From NCBI GenBank assembly GCA_035438585.1, contig DAORIO010000033.1, positions 1-5,092 on the forward strand: a stretch of DNA of 5,092 nt, read 5' to 3'. The notes beneath the pieces were generated by a model. That model did no database searches. It was not told the origin of the DNA and saw only the letters and a program-made list of their open reading frames with translations. Source of the DNA: DAORIO01 sp035438585. Its GTDB lineage: Bacteria; Patescibacteriota; Minisyncoccia; Phycocordibacterales; UBA9973. The position numbers and the translations under genes are program-made. Positions 4,880 through 5,092 of the stretch are shown piece by piece. Position 1 is the stretch's first letter, and each line of letters begins with the position of its first letter.

Positions 4880-4900
4880 CAGATTAAAGATTTAGACCAA
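4873..4900 (-). promoter_or_regulatory. Predicted leaderless promoter of the leftward operon
   Basis: On the minus strand TTGGTC (4900-4895) and TAGAAT (4878-4873) are separated by 16 bp. The -10 ends seven bases before the ATG at 4865, so transcription would begin at or next to the start codon. This is the same arrangement as at dnaX and fits the lack of any ribosome-binding site. Confidence 0.5.
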
Positions 4901-4940
4901 CCCTTACCATTTTTCGAAAATAATGATACTATCAGAAGCG

Positions 4941-4965
4941 TTATATTGCCTAGGCGACAATATAA
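4941..4965. repeat. Inverted repeat upstream of tRNA-Gln
   Basis: TTATATTG (4941-4948) and CAATATAA (4958-4965) are perfect arms around CCTAGGCGA. A second palindrome, GCCTAGGC (4948-4955), is nested in it, slightly off centre. The repeat ends five bases before the mature tRNA 5' end. It could be an operator, or a processing stem in the tRNA precursor; no convincing -35/-10 pair for the tRNA was found, though GATACT (4925-4930) and TATATT (4942-4947) are candidate -10 boxes. Confidence 0.5.
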
Positions 4966-4969
4966 ATAT

Positions 4970-5040
4970 TGCCCGATCGTCTAATGGTAGGACACTTGGT
5001 TTTGGTCCAAGGAATCGTGGTTCGAGTCCATGTCGGGCAG
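4970..5040 (+). tRNA. tRNA-Gln (anticodon TTG)
   Basis: A full cloverleaf can be drawn in 71 bases. The acceptor TGCCCGA (4970-4976) pairs with TCGGGCA (5033-5039). The D-arm stem is GTC/GAC (4979-4981, 4991-4993) with loop TAATGGTAG. The anticodon stem CTTGG/CCAAG (4995-4999, 5007-5011) holds the loop TTTTGGT, anticodon TTG at 5002-5004. The variable loop has four bases, and the T-arm CGTGG/CCATG (5016-5020, 5028-5032) encloses TTCGAGT with one G-U pair. The first pair U-A and discriminator G (5040) are typical glutamine identity elements. CCA is not encoded (CAA follows), so CCA-adding enzyme is needed. UUG reads CAA and, by wobble, CAG. Confidence 0.97.
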
Positions 5041-5079
5041 CAAAGTTTCAAAATTCGTTTTTTCGCCAAAATTCGAAGC

Positions 5080-5092
5080 GTCGCAAAGCGAC
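5080..5092 (+). other. Unfinished hairpin at the right edge
   Basis: GTCGC (5080-5084) pairs with GCGAC (5088-5092) around AAA, ending exactly at the window edge. The bases before it (TTCGAAGC) could extend the stem if the next bases continue the complement. It may be the tRNA-Gln terminator or part of a next element; the rest is not visible. Confidence 0.35.

Noticed and set aside
1..5092. CRISPR array, insertion sequence, integrase site or toxin-antitoxin pair
   Set aside because: No regular spaced repeats, transposase motifs, terminal repeats or matching small gene pairs were seen. A tRNA is present, but no direct repeat of its 3' end lies within the window.

Overview
The window looks like a piece of a small, AT-rich bacterial genome of the Patescibacteria/CPR type, most likely Parcubacteria. 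Three things point there. The FtsQ, DusB, DnaX and FMN split-barrel proteins carry lineage-style sequence features. No gene has a clear Shine-Dalgarno site. Genes are packed with 1 to 11 base gaps or overlaps. This is an inference from remembered families, not a database result. The standard code fits: TGA appears only as the plausible stop of the dihydrouridine synthase gene.

Layout, plus strand: the C-terminal part of an FtsQ/DivIB-like divisome protein (1-528, running in from the left edge) overlaps by one base a DusB-type tRNA-dihydrouridine synthase (528-1586). A 119-residue orphan follows (1636-1995), with a promoter-like TTGACA/TAGAGT pair and an AT-rich hairpin in front of it. The gap 1996-2163 holds a second promoter (TTGACT, 17 bp, TAGATT) and, about 50 bases after its predicted start site, a strong intrinsic terminator. 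Together they look like a separate small-RNA unit or a dnaX leader. DnaX (2164-3207) has a perfect TATAAT six bases before its ATG, so its mRNA is probably leaderless. It lacks the four-cysteine zinc module. Behind it, where ybaB/recR often sit, is a Trp-rich conserved protein of unknown function (3230-3706).

Layout, minus strand: a tight three-gene operon runs leftward from 4865: an FMN-binding split-barrel protein (4443-4865), a single-domain GIY-YIG nuclease (4187-4441) and a 2H-phosphoesterase with two HxT motifs (3703-4197). Its last stop codon interlocks with the stop of the Trp-rich gene. The first minus-strand terminator-like hairpin lies at 3228-3199, next to the start of that gene, so the operon transcript could run antisense across it. 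A tRNA-Gln(TTG) without encoded CCA lies at 4970-5040 on the plus strand, and an unfinished hairpin ends at the right edge.

The genes cover division, tRNA modification, replication clamp loading and possible RNA end processing. I see no CRISPR array, transposon, toxin-antitoxin pair or defence island. The most interesting items are the promoter-terminator unit before dnaX, the unknown Trp-rich gene with its possible antisense transcript, and the nuclease/2H-phosphoesterase pair.
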